A stretch of DNA of 64,000 nucleotides, taken from positions 744,001-808,000 of the forward strand of contig JALBUN010000045.1 in assembly GCA_025174535.1 (NCBI GenBank), read 5' to 3'. A model generated the notes under the pieces. The model saw only the letters and a program-made list of their open reading frames with translations. It was not told the origin of the DNA and did no database searches. A program made the position numbers and the translations under genes. Below, piece after piece: positions 1 to 13,330 of this stretch (positions within the stretch are counted from its first letter, which is position 1; every line of letters starts with the position of its first letter). Source of the DNA: Cantharellus purpuraceus (taxonomy: Eukaryota > Basidiomycota > Agaricomycetes > Cantharellales > Hydnaceae).

Positions 1-453
1 ACGCTGATACTGGCGGACAACACTGTGTTTGAGCCTCCACCGCGTCGACCTGGACGTAAAGTGGTTATCCTGGGAGATACGTATGACCCTTCGCCAATCG
101 TACCCTTGTCGGATGGCGCAGACATCCTTATTCATGAAGCCACCAATGCATATCTCCCTGGTGTGGATCCTGCGACAAAGACAGACGAAAGCGAAGATTA
201 TGTAGAAGCTCGAACCAAGTCTCGAGGGCATTCAACACCACAGATGGCTGGGGCATTTGCACAACGGATCAAGGCTAAGAAATTAGTATTGAATCATTTT
301 TCGGCGCGTTATCGTGGAGATGACGATACGGACGATGAAGCTCGCAAAGTGATGGAGGCTATAAGAGAATTAGCTCGGTCTACATACGGCTCCTTGGATG
401 TGGTTTGTGCACAAGATTGGATGAGCATTGAAGTAGACAAACCGGCTGGATAG
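1..453 (+). CDS. trz1: tRNase Z (ribonuclease Z), 3' end only
   Basis: C-terminal part of a ribonuclease Z of the metallo-beta-lactamase fold, the endonuclease that removes the 3' trailer from precursor tRNAs. The reading frame is open from base 1, so the 5' part lies outside the window. Visible family signatures are FEPPPRRPGRKVVILGDTYD with the metal-site GDT, the HEAT box (residues LIHEAT), the GHSTP segment and the closing LNHFSARY motif. The spacing resembles the short ELAC1-type enzyme, but the N-terminus is missing and the long form cannot be excluded. The stop codon is 42 bp from the stop of the convergent THOC7 gene. All catalytic-region motifs present in this fragment look intact. 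Confidence 0.9.
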   Translation, partial: TLILADNTVFEPPPRRPGRKVVILGDTYDPSPIVPLSDGADILIHEATNAYLPGVDPATKTDESEDYVEARTKSRGHSTPQMAGAFAQRIKAKKLVLNHFSARYRGDDDTDDEARKVMEAIRELARSTYGSLDVVCAQDWMSIEVDKPAG

Positions 454-495
454 TAGATGATACAGTGGCCCAATAAAAATACATATCAAGTGTCA

Positions 496-1765
496 TCATG
501 ACGTTGGTGGTGGTGGCTCTGTCAGCGCACTGCTCCCATCACTCGCCTCCCCTTCCTCCAATTCTTCCTGCACTCGTCTTTTTATCCGACCATTAATTGG
601 AGGTTGGGTCTGCGAGGTTGTCTCTGAAACCTCGCCCATTTCGATATCCTCCTGCTCTTCACCTTCTTCACCTTCCTCTGTTTTATGAGGAGAGGGTGAG
701 GGTGCACTGGATAGTGGTACGGACGTAGAAGGCGATCCATGTTCTGCATCTCGTAAACGGTCGAGGGTTCCTCTGGGAAGGAACGGCTTTGCGGTTGGAT
801 TAAGCGTCGCTTCCACCGCCTGGGCAGCTTCCTCAGCATCATCGCCATCTTCCTCACGATCCCTCGCTTCTCTTTCTCGCTCTCGATCTCGACGATCGTC
901 CTCCCTGTCCTCACGTTGTTGCCCCTCTTCCTCTCCTGCAGCTTCACCGGTATTTGTCTCCATAGGTACATCATTGACGACTTGTATCTCGGGTTCTTTG
1001 TCCAACTGTCGCAAAGCTTCCAGTGATGAGACGATTTGATCTAAAGCTGCTTTACGCGCTAGCATCATCTTTGCCTTATGTTCTCGCTCGACTTGTATTG
1101 CAGCAATTTCTTCTTGAATTGATGCAATAGACCTGCGGCCGTTTCATCAGTGTGGATACAAATAACGCAGATTAAAGTGCAAGCTCACGCATGCAGCTCA
1201 GCACGACTTGGTAACATATTCACTTTCTCAGCCACCTGATCATACTCGATCTTGCGCTTGCGGAGTAGTTGCGCCTCTTCCAGTGAGACTTTTAGTTTTG
1301 CAATCTCTTCTCTTGTGACGTCGTGCTCCTTAGCTTTAGGTGGGGAATTAAAATAAAATATTTTTGAATGGCATGTGACACCCACCTATTCTCTCTTTCT
1401 CCTTCTCATACTGAACTACCTGCCTCGCCTCGGCCTGACAGACTAGCGCGCTTTTTTGCAAGGTCATCTGAAAGGTTGCGAGCTCCGCGAGCAGTGCTTC
1501 CCGAGCTTCATCAAGGGAAATCTCTCGATCATCCACGCCATGAGCCTTTCCTCCTGGCTCGCTGGCAAACACATAGGTATGGAACTTCTTGATGACCTTT
1601 CGCAAAGCTCTTTCATCTGACAATATTCGAAGGTGAATCAGCGTATCTGTCAAAGGAAAACGTGAGGCATGATGTGGCATATAATAGAACAAAATAAAGG
1701 TCACCCTCTTCCTCCGGAGATAAAGGTGGCACGATATAATCCCCTTTAGCAGTTGTAGCTTGCAT
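496..1765 (-). CDS. THOC7: THO complex subunit 7 (THOC7-like)
   Basis: Component of the THO/TREX complex that couples transcription elongation to mRNA export in the nucleus. Four exons on the minus strand (1705-1765, 1646-1386, 1333-1189, 1132-496) join in frame with GT-AG introns to about 367 residues. The central part contains the family signature RKRKIEYDQVAEKVNMLPSR, which aligns with the RKNRQEYDALAKVI region of animal THOC7. It is preceded by the LIHLRILSDERALRKVIKKF segment and flanked by heptad-rich coiled coil. The C-terminal 150 residues are an acidic, Arg/Glu-rich low-complexity tail not present in animal THOC7. The start is the first ATG (1765); an in-frame GTG lies further upstream. 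The gene is divergent from the RhoGEF at 1937, with 171 bp between start codons. Confidence 0.85.
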
Positions 1766-1838
1766 ATTCCGGTAGTTGTTGACGCCACCAACCACTGGCA
1801 CTAGTGTGCGAAAATGGCAGACGCTAGTGCATGTGTCA

Positions 1839-1846
1839 TCACGTGA
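1839..1846. promoter_or_regulatory. TCACGTGA palindrome in the THOC7/RhoGEF divergent promoter
   Basis: Perfect 8-bp palindrome containing the CACGTG E-box, about 75 bp upstream of the THOC7 start and 91 bp upstream of the RhoGEF start. The same octamer occurs in three other promoters of this window. CACGTG is the core site of bHLH factors such as Cbf1/USF; binding here is inferred. Confidence 0.45.
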
Positions 1847-1936
1847 CTTGCAACAATTTGCAACAACAACGCGTCCTTACTGACATACACGACCTTCAGG
1901 ATCATATAGTGCCGATAGTCGGGTCACACAATCGCT

Positions 1937-4900
1937 ATGGCACTCACAAGCAACTCACCGCGGAAGGTGATTCCTTTGAGCAGCGGCGATGATACACGTC
2001 CGCAAACCCCTGCGGGGACTTCTACTACATCTCGTGCCTTCTTCTGCGGCGTCGTGGTGGAGTCGGGCTACAACAGGGAGCTTAGCCCAGGTGTGCAGAG
2101 GTGCAACGTATCATTTTATGAAGATAACATCTGTCTAGATGTGCGAGCACTGGTGGCTTCGCTTGGAGAACACATATCTAGCGGGGATGGTACAAGTGCA
2201 CCAGCAGCATTGCATGATACCACGCCCCCGGAACTCACGGGCCTACCAGTGGGTATTATTTCCATCTGTATAACACACATTCTAACCCGTTGTCAGTCTC
2301 CCACGACAAGGAAACGAGCGTTGACCAACTCTTCTGCATTGGCCGACGTTCTCAATGAGTTTGTCTCGACAGAAAGATCATATGTCAAGCGGCTCCGTAT
2401 CTTGAAAGAGGTTCGTACTATCATGATGTCAACAACCACTCTGACATATTGTGTAGTCGTATGCCGACCCGTTGCGCACTTTTGCTCGTACTAAAGACAC
2501 AGCGCTCCTGCCTCTTTACGAGGCCAAGACTTTGTTTGGAAATATCGACAACATTTTGGCTATTAATGAAGCATTTCTTTATGACCTGGAGCAAATGGTC
2601 ACATCTAAGAGTCATAACGTTGGGGGCATCGGTGATATTGCACTTAAACATGTGCGCATAGACTTCCCCTGTTTTAGCGTTTATAAACTCATGCAACACA
2701 GTTCAAGCAACTTAAAGCGTTCGACTGCTATAGGCAATATTACGCGAAGAGGGAGGAAGCACAAGCAATTTTGAAGCGAGAAAGACTCAAAAAATCATCC
2801 ACCGGATTCGCAGCTTTCGTTGAGGTATACATCTGATCGGACTTCCCCTACTGTGCTAATCTTTGTTCTTCATCAGCGTATCAAAGATTCTACAGCCGAT
2901 GCACGTAATCGTGTTGGTCTCAGCGAATTACTTATGGACCCTGTGCAGCGTATTCCGCGTTATACCCTTTTGTGGGAACGTGCGTAATTGCCATTTGGTG
3001 TCGAAAAGTATGACTCATTTGCAGTGCGCAGTCATGATCAAATACATGCCTCCCAGTGACCCCCAGCGCGCCAAGTTAATCGAGGCGACCCAGATAGCCC
3101 AGAAGATTGCCAAATGTGAGATTGACGATAGCACAAGACGGGCGGCTGTCATGCATTGCTTGGAGCGTAGTGTGGAAGGCTTTCCGGTGCGCCATTCTAT
3201 TTTGAGAATGCAACCGATTGGCTAAATACATTTGGTCTCTAGCCCGGACTTATCAGTAATGGCCGTCGCTTTATAGACTGCATCGATGTCGAAGACATTC
3301 CGGTGGACGTTTCACCTATATCCATGTCCACGTCGACATCTACAGCTTCGTCCACCGGCGTCTTACATTGTACTCTATTCCTTTTTGACGACAAGCTAAT
3401 GATTGTGAAGCGGTCACAGGTGTCTGCCTCAGGAAGAGAACTGACCGGCTTGGATCAACTCGACAAGACGGCGAAAGCCGGAGGTTTACCGTTGGGTGTC
3501 AAAAAGAATAGCATGAGTTTCAAAGGGGTTTTCGATATTACCGAAGTTGTGGCCACGGATGTTGGAGCGTCCGGTGTGTTTAACGGTGTCAATAGACGCA
3601 GATAGCTCACTGATCATAACCGGTTTAGATTTCCATCTGTTCCTCGAGGTCCCTCCGCAAGACCAGACTGAGCGCTGGTCTGGTCGGCCGTTCCGTGCTC
3701 TATCCATAGTACACCCCCCTTCATCTGTCAATCTTGACCCGGTAAGATCGCAGACTGACAAGCACCGCTTCCTGGAGAATTTGTGGACGGCACAGGCCAT
3801 GTATCGCGCGAAGCACGGCCGCTCTGTTGTGCTATGTTCGTCCGAAAGAGAAATGGAGGCGAGAGCAGGCAGAGTCACCTTGGCAAGAACATACTTCAAT
3901 GTTTACCAACGAACAGCTTATTTGGGCGAGCCCAAAAAGGTAAACTGAGATTTTGCTGGAAACTTTCACGCAATATTGACGGCTCTTCGTAGCCTAAAGT
4001 CATCCTTCATGTTGATCCTTCTGGGGCTGCAGACTCTTTGCCATTCGGCATCAACGCACCCCCTTATGTGATTGTGCGTGTACAGCCTATGGCCGGTGAT
4101 CTGTGTCGGTACGCTGTTACCTCAAGCGACCCAAACGACGAAGGAGAAGAAGACATTGTACACACACCCACTGTATCATCTAGAATAGTGCTAACTAGTA
4201 AGTGTTATCTGATGCGCGCTGCGTGTTGCGCAGTCGTTGATATATTGTATTTAGTCCACCAGTTTGGGCTCTTCAAGTTCCGCACTGGACACAATTCCAC
4301 ACCATCTACTCCTACAGCAAGCACCCGTTCGAGGACCGCTATATTTGGCTTGGATGCCATATCGCGCAACCTGTTTCCCGGTGTCATGGGCAGAGGGGGT
4401 GATGTTTTCGGCACTGTATTGAACAACAACCCGAAGCGGTCGCGCTCTGCGGCCAGTAGAACATCCACCCAGACTGCCACGACAATGGACAGCGCAATCA
4501 AATTCTCCACGCGTTCCACCTCCACGGCTGCCACATCCGTGTTCACGGATGAGGAGTCAAGTCACGGCAGTCCGTCGCGTAAGCTGCAAAAGGAACGGAG
4601 ATCTCCGTTTTCCAAGACCTCCCCTGCCCGGAGTCGAGCTGGATCTCGCTCGCGGTCGAGGGAGAGAGGAGAGAGCCCAGGGTCTGAACTTGATAGTCAT
4701 CCTGGATATCCCATGGATGCATCTGACTGGGATCTCAACACGCGCCTAGAACTCGCCAGGAGGAACAGCCGCAATCAGCATGGCCATGAACTTTCAGTCT
4801 ATGCCACTAACCCTCCCGTCGAAGATACTATATATGAAGGCAAGGCATATATATTTGTTTGTAATAAGATATTAACGTTCTTTCATTAGAGGATCCACCT

Positions 4901-6576
4901 GCCCCTGCCGCCAAGATTTCTAGAATGTCGACTCGACCTACAGCACCGATACGCCCTGAGTCAACAACACCGACAAATGAGCGGTCAGAGCTTCCTCGTA
5001 GAGGTCGCGCACATTCAGCATCTGCATCCACGCCTACGGAACGCCGTCCGATGGGCCCCCGCGCACCGTCTCCTCTCCCTCCACGAAGTCCGGAGTACGC
5101 ACCCGATTCTATTGACAGGGCTTTAGAGAATACTTTTGATCACTTGTCGCATGCCCCTCCCGTAACGCCCGTTCGGCAGACGAGCAAGGCTTCTACATCT
5201 CCATCTCTTTCGCGATCTCGGCGCCTACCACTAGAGCCTAAAGGGAATGAGGCTACACCAAGAGGGAAGATGGAATCAGTCCCTTCTGCCAACAGCGTTG
5301 AACCTCTGTCGATTAAAAAGAAAATTTCAGTACGCTCCAGCAGCGGCGTCTCGCCGCCATCGCGCAGTCGATATAACCAAGCACCTTTACGGACAGCTTC
5401 AACACGACGCACGTCTCCCCAAGTGCGAGGAGTCGTTAAGCGAACGAAGTCGCTTAACCAACATGGCAAGCCGGACTTGCCAGATCGGCTTCTAGTAACT
5501 GCTCAGTCAACCCGAGAGGACGTAAGCACATCAGTTTCCTCTTCATTCTTTTCTTTGATACCTGTGCTAGGTCGACTCTGTTAGACGAGTGGTCAAGCGT
5601 ATTAAACTAGAGATCACGACATTAAAGACGTCTCTTACCAAGGAGGGTGAAGCCCAGGATGCAGAATCTGGGTTTCCTGCGTCAAGAGGCGTTCTTCCGA
5701 GGTCACCGCACACTCGTCATATGTCGGTAAGTTACTGTATGCCTGGTGGATATTGGTCAGCCTTTCCATATACATATCTAGGCCAAGTCGGAGGCGGATG
5801 CTCGGAAAGAAGAGATGCGGCAGCTGATTGCAATGAGACAAGCGGACAGTCCATTCCGACAAGCACAAGGGAATGGTACCCCACAGAGACCTACATCACC
5901 TGTGAAGGATGCATCCCGTATGCAAGACTGGACAGCAACTGTGGAGGCCCTAGTTGGACAGTCGGAACGGGAGCTAAAGCGAGCATCCGCCAATCAGGAA
6001 CTTCTTCATGCTGATCTGAAGGAGTTAGCTACTGAACTCAAAGAGGTACATGAAACGTTAGAGACCTCTTCAAAGCTTGCTCACCCTCGACCTAGACATC
6101 CTCGGAACTCGCAGCGGCTCGTGCAGAACTACAAAGTTCTAAAAGGCAGTGCGAGTTGGTTAAAAACCTGCTGGCAGACTCGACGGCCGAGAATGACATC
6201 CTCCATAAGGTCAGGTATTTCAGTTACTTCTGGCGCCTAGACTGACACTTTATCAGGCTTTCAACGAGGAATTAGATGGAATGTTTAGAGACGCAAATTT
6301 ACCCGAGACCGAAGCATGGACAGCCATGACGCAGGATCTTATGGAGTCGAAAGCTGCTCGAAATAATCTCAAACAAGAGAATATGTTGGTGTAACGCTTC
6401 CGCAACACCTTTCATTTTTGCTGATGAGCCTGTTGTCTCAGATCTTTGAAACGAAAATTGGAAGAGAGTGAGTTACAGAAAGAAGAGTGAGCCCTTTACA
6501 CCCTTATCATTATGTACCATTCTGACATGGTCGAAGGTGGGGTAAATTGCTTCGGGCTCACGGCCTCATCCCCTGA
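1937..6576 (+). CDS. Rho-type guanine nucleotide exchange factor (DH domain, C-terminal coiled coil)
   Basis: Dbl-family exchange factor expected to activate a Rho/Cdc42-type GTPase at the cell cortex. About 16 exons. The DH domain spans ADVLNEFVSTERSYVKRLRI, the IAINEAF-type helix and the diagnostic LLMDPVQRIPRYTLLWE block. A PH-like region with VLHCTLFLFDDKLMIVKR follows, then long Ser/Arg/Pro-rich linkers and a C-terminal coiled coil (SELAAARAELQSSKRQCELV) ending RAHGLIP. The intron 4840-4889 needs a GC donor to keep the frame. A 48-nt segment at 2266-2313 may be a further phase-0 intron. It is convergent with a second RhoGEF 188 bp away. The family assignment is firm; the exact orthologue is not recognised. 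Confidence 0.85.
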
Positions 6577-6764
6577 GTTTCCTTTTATCTTCGGTTTCTT
6601 GTGATTGTCCTGTTTGACATTGTATTAGTTATCAAACCATCTAGTTAAAAATGGACAATATGCTATTGATTCTCGACCCGAGGTCGAGATGTCTAACGGT
6701 CACTGCGGTGCATTACAGAGATATGAAAAGCGAAGTACAATAAGCGCTACTGACACAGTGAGAA

Positions 6765-9700
6765 TTATGTAGAGTCAATCGCCGCCAGGCGATTATGAAA
6801 TATGAAACTCTTGAAACTACGTCTAGGATTCAGGGATTGCTCGGGTTTTAATGGAGTTGGATCAAGTCTCTTATTTATGGGCTTCAAAGAGGATGTGGGG
6901 AGTGGAGATTGAGTATCCGCTTGGCGAATTGAACTGTCTATGATGGTGCTTTGAGACCGAGAACATGAATTTGAAAAAGGAACGCAAGTAGTGGGTGTCA
7001 AGGGAGGTGATGTGGGTGCGCTGGACGCTCTTCGACGGTGGGCTGAGGAGGTAGACTCCGTCGATTCACCGGCGTCGCTTGACAGGTCATCGGTAGCCTT
7101 GTCGGCCTGCCATGCTTCACTAGCTTGCTGGGTAGCAGTGCGTTTGCTCCTCGCGCGACGCATCAAGTCCTTGACACTGCAGACGAGTGATCGAGCGCGA
7201 CGGTGGTTATGCTGAGGGTTGTCATTCGCATCTGGTAACTGGGTAGGTTGTCGGCTGCTACTTGGAATCGTGGGTGACGAAGGGAGAGACATCACACCGG
7301 ACGGTAACTGGGATTTGTCCAAGGATGCTCCAGGTTCGGAGACCTGTGGTTTTGAAAAGGAAGGTCCCGCGCTCGAGTTGCTTAACTTCTCAAGCTCGGT
7401 ATACAGTATGGTCGAAGCCGGACGCAATGACATGCGCGAGCGAGAGGTGGCAGTGTTATTTCGTCCAAATGTTGCTATCGTTCGCCCTGTGACATCATCC
7501 TCCGAGTCCACTGTACCAGGTATGAAAAGGGTACGCGGCCGAGCTACTAGCATGCTTCCGCGCCTTGTAAGTTTATTCTTGGCAGCGATGCTAATCGTTT
7601 GGGATGTGTCTGAAGAGTGCGGAGGTGGGAAAAGGGTCTCTTCGCGTGCCTGCGCTTGCTTGCGTAGGCTAGCCACCAGTTCGGACAAAACATCGGCGAG
7701 CCCGCGGTCTACGAATACTCGATTCGTACTAGAGCTTCGTCTGAGAAGAATGGACGAACCATCGGTGAGTGAAAATATTCTGACTGTGGGGTAAGATGTA
7801 GACATGCGACTGCGTGTGGTGGAAAGTCGGAGAACAGCGAGCGGGTTGGACTGATCCGAGATGCTGGATGAGGAAGGAACCCCAGTCAAGACTGCAGAAG
7901 ACTCCGCGACTTCCGACGCATTACCATCCGCAGAAAGCGTGGATTGGTCGACTTGCACAATCTGGAGGCTCGAGACAGGCTCAGACGTCCATGTTGGATG
8001 AGTACATCGCGCCTCGTTGATGGCCCTCATCCATAGCTCCTTCTCACGCTGGCATGAGGCCGCTATCTCAAAATGATGGTCCATATAAGACAGCCTGAAA
8101 GAACACGGCACGAGGGCTGTAGATGGCACCTAGTCAGTAACATTGCAGTGCGTTACGCCGGCTGAGTCCCTCACCTGTGTCCTGAGGAATATCCACTAAT
8201 TCGAACGGTGCCAGAGGAAACCAGTGCTTCATGCGATACACTCTGCCCTTATCGACCTTTACAAGAAGAAGATACCCGCCGAGGTAAAGGAATGCGCCTA
8301 AGTATCTCACCCGCACAGGTGTGGTTACTGGTTGTAAGATGTGGTGATGGTGTACGACATCTAGTGAACCAGCAAGAAGGCAATCGCCCAGCGATTGGAT
8401 GAAGTCTGTCGGCACAACCTGCGCAACTCAGCAGTACGGACAAAACAGAAAAGCGAGGTAGGATCACATACCACATGAGGCTCGAGTCTGTCCATTATGA
8501 GCTTGCTCCTCGATGCAGCCTCCTTCTGCCGCCTAGCCTCGTCTACACGCGTAGCCACTGCCCGCATGCTCTCCACAGCTCTTGCCACAATAGCGTCAGC
8601 GATTGCTCCATAGGTTTTGCTTCGCAACCCTTCCAGCATAAGTGGATATTTACAGATGCGCTGTACTGGCTTGATCAGAAAGTCATGGAATCGCAATCTG
8701 GAGTTTGGGGTCGAAGGACATGTCGAAGACGACGACGACGAACTCTCATACGTTGGCGTAACATTTCCAGGCTTGTGTCTCACGGTCCCCAAAGCAGACG
8801 CGCCGAATACTGCCGCTAAGGAGTCATACGAGTGCCTTCGTGCGTTGGGAGGCAAATCAGGCGCCTGCGAAGTAGACGACTGGGAAGCGTAGGCCTTAAA
8901 TGCTGAAGGCATGAGAGATAATGTACGCGGCGGAGCAGTCCTTTTGGTCGGCAGACGAGAGGGTACTGTCGTCGTCGTCGTCGACGCGGGCGCACTATGA
9001 GAAGTTGTCCCAGACACGCCATTCGCGCCGTCGTTCGACTCAAAGTTCCTACCCTCTTTCGACTGTACTGCGAAATCAGACTCAGCACTTTCATCGCCTC
9101 CGGCCGCACATCGTTGCTCAAAGAGTGCCCACTCTGCACGGGACTGTATTGGGCGAAGTAAACGAAGAGTATCAGGCTGTGCAGCACAGAACCGCTGATA
9201 GAGGTCAAACTTCGGCGCCTATACGATGTGCGCATTAAAATAAGACGTGAGGAACAAAATCACGACATTTACCTCCTTAATAAATAGTCCAGCGACTTGC
9301 CTCACTGCTTCATCAATGCCCCCGATAGGACTTGCTCCGTCTGCAGCCAAGAAGCTGGCGTTCCTGAGGGCCAACAAAAATTGCTCATGTAGCACAAGAA
9401 GGTCAGACGCTTCATGCGACAACTCCTGCACTGCCTGATGGGCTGCTGTCGAGAGCGGCAGCGAGGGGAGAAGCACAAGATAGACCTATATCTACCGGGT
9501 CAGGGTCATGTACGCGATGTAGAGATGATTGACACCGGCCTTTACTAGAGCACGCAAGTCGCGCACGTAACCGGCCTCGGTGTGTACAATCTCCAACAAA
9601 GCGTGCCATCGCCTGAGTGCGTGTGCCGTATCATGCTCTTCAGTGGTGACATTTGGAAGGTAATGCTCTGGGGCATCCAGCACCTGGCTCTGTTCTAGTT

Positions 9701-10352
9701 CTAACGATTGCCAGCCGTGATTAAGACCATTCGCCAGTGATCGCTGCACCATCTGCAGATCTAGCACCTTACCCGCTGAGGTTACAGCATTGTGAAGGGC
9801 GCTTGCAGGCACCAGAAATTCCTCAGCCGAGAAGAATGAGGTACGGTCAGAATCGTCAGAATCATCGTGCCCTTCTCCCTGTTCGCGGTCGTCCCCGTCA
9901 ATTGGCACATTGAATTTTGGTCGTCTGCGTGGACTGCTCGCGGGGGTTGCATTCACCGAAGGAGGGGCGGGAGAGCTTGGAGTGGACTCAGAGATGGGCA
10001 ATACCTGTGGTGAACGAGCGAGCGGGTTTTGTCGAGTTATTTTCGATGTAGGCACGGTCAAAGACATTGAAGAAGAAATTGAAGTCGGTGAAATTGAAAG
10101 GGACGGGCTGGAAGAGCATGGCGATGGAACAGGAGACTCGGTGAGATCCACTACACCGAGGCGTGAATTGGGTAGGACAGTTGCAGCGGTTGTTAATGCT
10201 GCGCGGGAGCGTGACCCCACAGATAAAGAATCCCGGGGTACACGCGAGACTTCAAAAGAGATGCGACGAGGGGGATGTATGTGTGTATGGCCATGGTTAG
10301 GGGAGCACGCCGGACTTTGAGGGGGTGGAGGAGACGGTGCCATCACTTCCAT
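6765..10352 (-). CDS. Second Dbl-family RhoGEF (DH-PH)
   Basis: Predicted activator of a Rho-family GTPase. Five exons (10352-9546, 9485-9273, 9218-8472, 8418-8175, 8116-6765) give about 1120 residues. The first exon is a Ser/Pro-rich N-terminal region followed by the start of the DH domain (LLEIVHTEAGYVRDLRAL-VYLVLLP). The DH domain is split by a roughly 100-residue Ser/Thr-rich insertion and closes with FLIKPVQRICKYPLMLEGLR. The PH domain follows: LGAFLYLGGYLLLVKV, then SFRLSYMDHHFEIAASCQRE and LWMRAINEAR with the invariant Trp of the last helix. A long disordered C-terminal tail ends at 6765. The start chosen is the first ATG; the frame stays open upstream without another ATG. It shares only the DH fold with the plus-strand neighbour, so recent duplication is not supported. 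Confidence 0.87.
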
Positions 10353-12700
10353 GGCGAAGTGGAACTTCAACTGGAATGTATGCGCTTCTATCAATGCAAT
10401 GTTGCTGCTCGGGTGTAGCGTTGAATAGTTGACAGTGAACAATTGTGCAGTTATGTGATCGGTGATCGACGGCACAGATGAGAAAAGACGAGGAGAAGAA
10501 CGTGTCACTTTATTGCGGCCCACCTTGTTCTCCGAGGTTGATGCGCAGCGGTACCGGCAGGTATACCTACGACCGATGCTCCGTGCGCCAGGTAGGGCTG
10601 CGCGGAGAAGGGTAGGGTATCCGCTAGGGACTAACAAATAACATATGACCTTCTAGCAAAGAGGTTACAGAACATTGTTGGCTCACCTTTTGCGCAAGGA
10701 TGAAGGGGGAGTGCAAGCTCGAAACCCAAGGGAATATTGAATGCTATAAAGACGCTCCTATGGAAAAAAAGAAATTGTAAGCGCTTGTCAAGATTTCCTA
10801 TTCGAGATTACCCGTCGAGGGGTAGAAAACGATCGAGGATCGAGATACATAAACTATCCAATGCCAATGCCAAGGAAAAGAAGGCGTACCGACAACACAG
10901 GAAACACTTGAAATGTCTGGTGAGTGTAACCGAAGTCACGCATTCTACTCAGAACTTACAAGAAACGGGACTTGCACAGGCACTGTCACAAACTCGCAGC
11001 ATAAGTAACGGCACATGGTCATATCATATGAAATTGTGACATGATCAGCTTACCTTCTTAAATTCAAATGAGGCGCAACTGAAAGACTGAGATCAATGCT
11101 TACGAACCTAGATACAATGAATTAGGGGTGATTACCCAGGGTGTACACTTGTGACTGGTGGATGAGTATACACATGGTGCTCAGGCGCGATGGACACTTA
11201 CAAGTTGCCTACAATCGAGGGACCAAGGTGCTCGAAAATGATTCAAAAACAACGTCAAGCCCCAAACAGAGCCAACGGGTGATCGGAGAGTATAGCAGAG
11301 GAGGGGCTATACAAAGCTCCTGCGAATACTTCAAGCAGGCTATGAGAGAGGACAAGTTTGGTGTCATGAAATAACAAGAATAGCCAGAAGCCATCGACCC
11401 ACTGTAAGCTCGTCACTAGAATGCTAAAGGATTGACAGGGGATCACAGCCAAGTGGAGCCAACAGAGGGGCTTGCCCAAACGACACTGTGACGGAACGAT
11501 CGACCACAGGAGGTATGAACAAACTGAGTGTAATCAACTGAGAATAGTGCTATTGAGATTGAGAGGTAGGGCATACTTGAAGGCTTTAGAGACACAGCGT
11601 ATTCTTGGATTGAACCAAATGGGAGAAAAAAAAGTGGATTCTTACCTGATTAAGAGCTGCGAACGTTCGTTCTGGGACGACTCGAAATAATAATATGCTC
11701 TTCAGATCTGACTCAATAGAAGTGTCTGGGATGAGGAGACACGGTGTCAACAGCAGCTTTGTGCAAAGGGTTGGGATAGACCAACGGACCACTTTTGTCC
11801 TTTACGAGTTCGACAGAAAGCCTGATATATTAGAATGTGGCGTTCACGCGCTGGAGGCAAGAGACACTGAAATTACCCAGTCCCGAGTATAATGGAGAGA
11901 CGGGAGAACCTGAACGGCTTGACAGAGAAATGTATTACAGAATGATATTGGCGAGATGGAAAAGGCAGGAGTGTATAACAGAGGAAAGGAGATGAGACCT
12001 GTGAGACTTTAGGAGACCTTGCTTGACGATGGGCGTTGTGTAGAGAACAGGAGCCGACTGCAAAGACGTGGCACAGAACCTCTATTTACGCAGGAAGACA
12101 TTAGGGCTTATGTAACAGTGGTTTGTACTGATTCGGCAAGCTGCGGTGGGCAAGATCAAACCCGCTCTCCATGGCTCTCCAACGCGCTCACCATGCTTCA
12201 CAAGTTCTCGGCGTCCTCACTTACCCGTTGTCACGCTATGCCCCATTTCTCCTTCCAGCTCCCACAGATCGTTTCCACAGCCGCAGCTCTCTCGCTGTAT
12301 CGGTCTATTCCCTTTCCCACCCGTCTCATCCAAACAGGAAGACTATTGACGAAATCATTCGGTGGCTGCCACAGAGGCGCCGTTCATGATCAACCACGTA
12401 AGAGAAAATTAAGGTGTGCCATCGGGCAGACATACGGCTTCGTAACCGCTGTCCGCTGTCGATAGAAGGCCGGCATTACTGATGAACTGGCCGTCGGTGT
12501 ATGAGCCCTGCTAAAGGCACACTTGCTGATTTATTCTTGTCCATTGAGACGCTATGCAAGGTGACCGCGCATCTATTGGACCGGGCCCGTAATTTACGAG
12601 CGTTACTTTGAGCCAGGGGGATAAAGTAGACACAACAGCCAGAGGACCTGTGCCTGATGCCACCGTTCGGGAACTTCGCTGTCCGGTGATTTAGATTTAC

Positions 12701-12774
12701 TTCGAATGAAATGCGGTCATGATGGTGGATAACCCTTCATTCGAATGGGAATGGGAGGAGACGGATCCTCCCAT
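12701..12774. repeat. Nested inverted repeats (hairpin-forming)
   Basis: TTCGAATGAA at 12701-12710 is matched by its reverse complement at 12736-12745. Immediately after, ATGGGAGGA at 12751-12759 and TCCTCCCAT at 12766-12774 form a 9-bp stem with a 6-base loop. The two stems could be a terminator-like or MITE-like remnant; no target-site duplication was identified. Confidence 0.35.
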
Positions 12775-13330
12775 TTCAATGGATCCTTAACTTCCAATGA
12801 GGTTGCATCAAGACCACCAACATCTTGCTGATTTGGATGTACGAAACGGGCAATGCTGCGACCAGTCACGTTGTGACAGGTGGACTTTCCCATGTGTTAT
12901 CACCTACTCATTTTCGGTTGGGTCGAGTGGACTGCAGTATGGGTTGCCTGATCTCTATGGCGTGGCCGAATCAGGTGCTCCATGTCTCGACGTTGTAATC
13001 AACGCTGTGGACACATGAGATACGTCACAAGCGTCAATCATACTGAATATCAGAAACATACATTATCACGGTGTTACTGGGGTAGGCAAATAGAACAAAG
13101 CACGCCTGCAGGGTGCATTGTTTAAGCGAAAAACCCTTGACAATTCAAGTAACAGGCTCTTACGTTGACTGAACCCTAACTGTACCTGATATATTGCGCA
13201 ATCTACCATGAAGCACTGAATAGGGATGAGGAAGCACCATACAATCAAATCAGATAAGATCATCTTAGTATACATTCGTACGAAGTGTACCTGATGACAG
13301 ACGCCATAGATCTGATCAATCGGCTCAGAT

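Noticed and set aside
1937..10352. Recent inverted duplication of one RhoGEF gene
   Set aside because: Beyond the short DH signature the two proteins share no obvious similarity, and intron positions differ.
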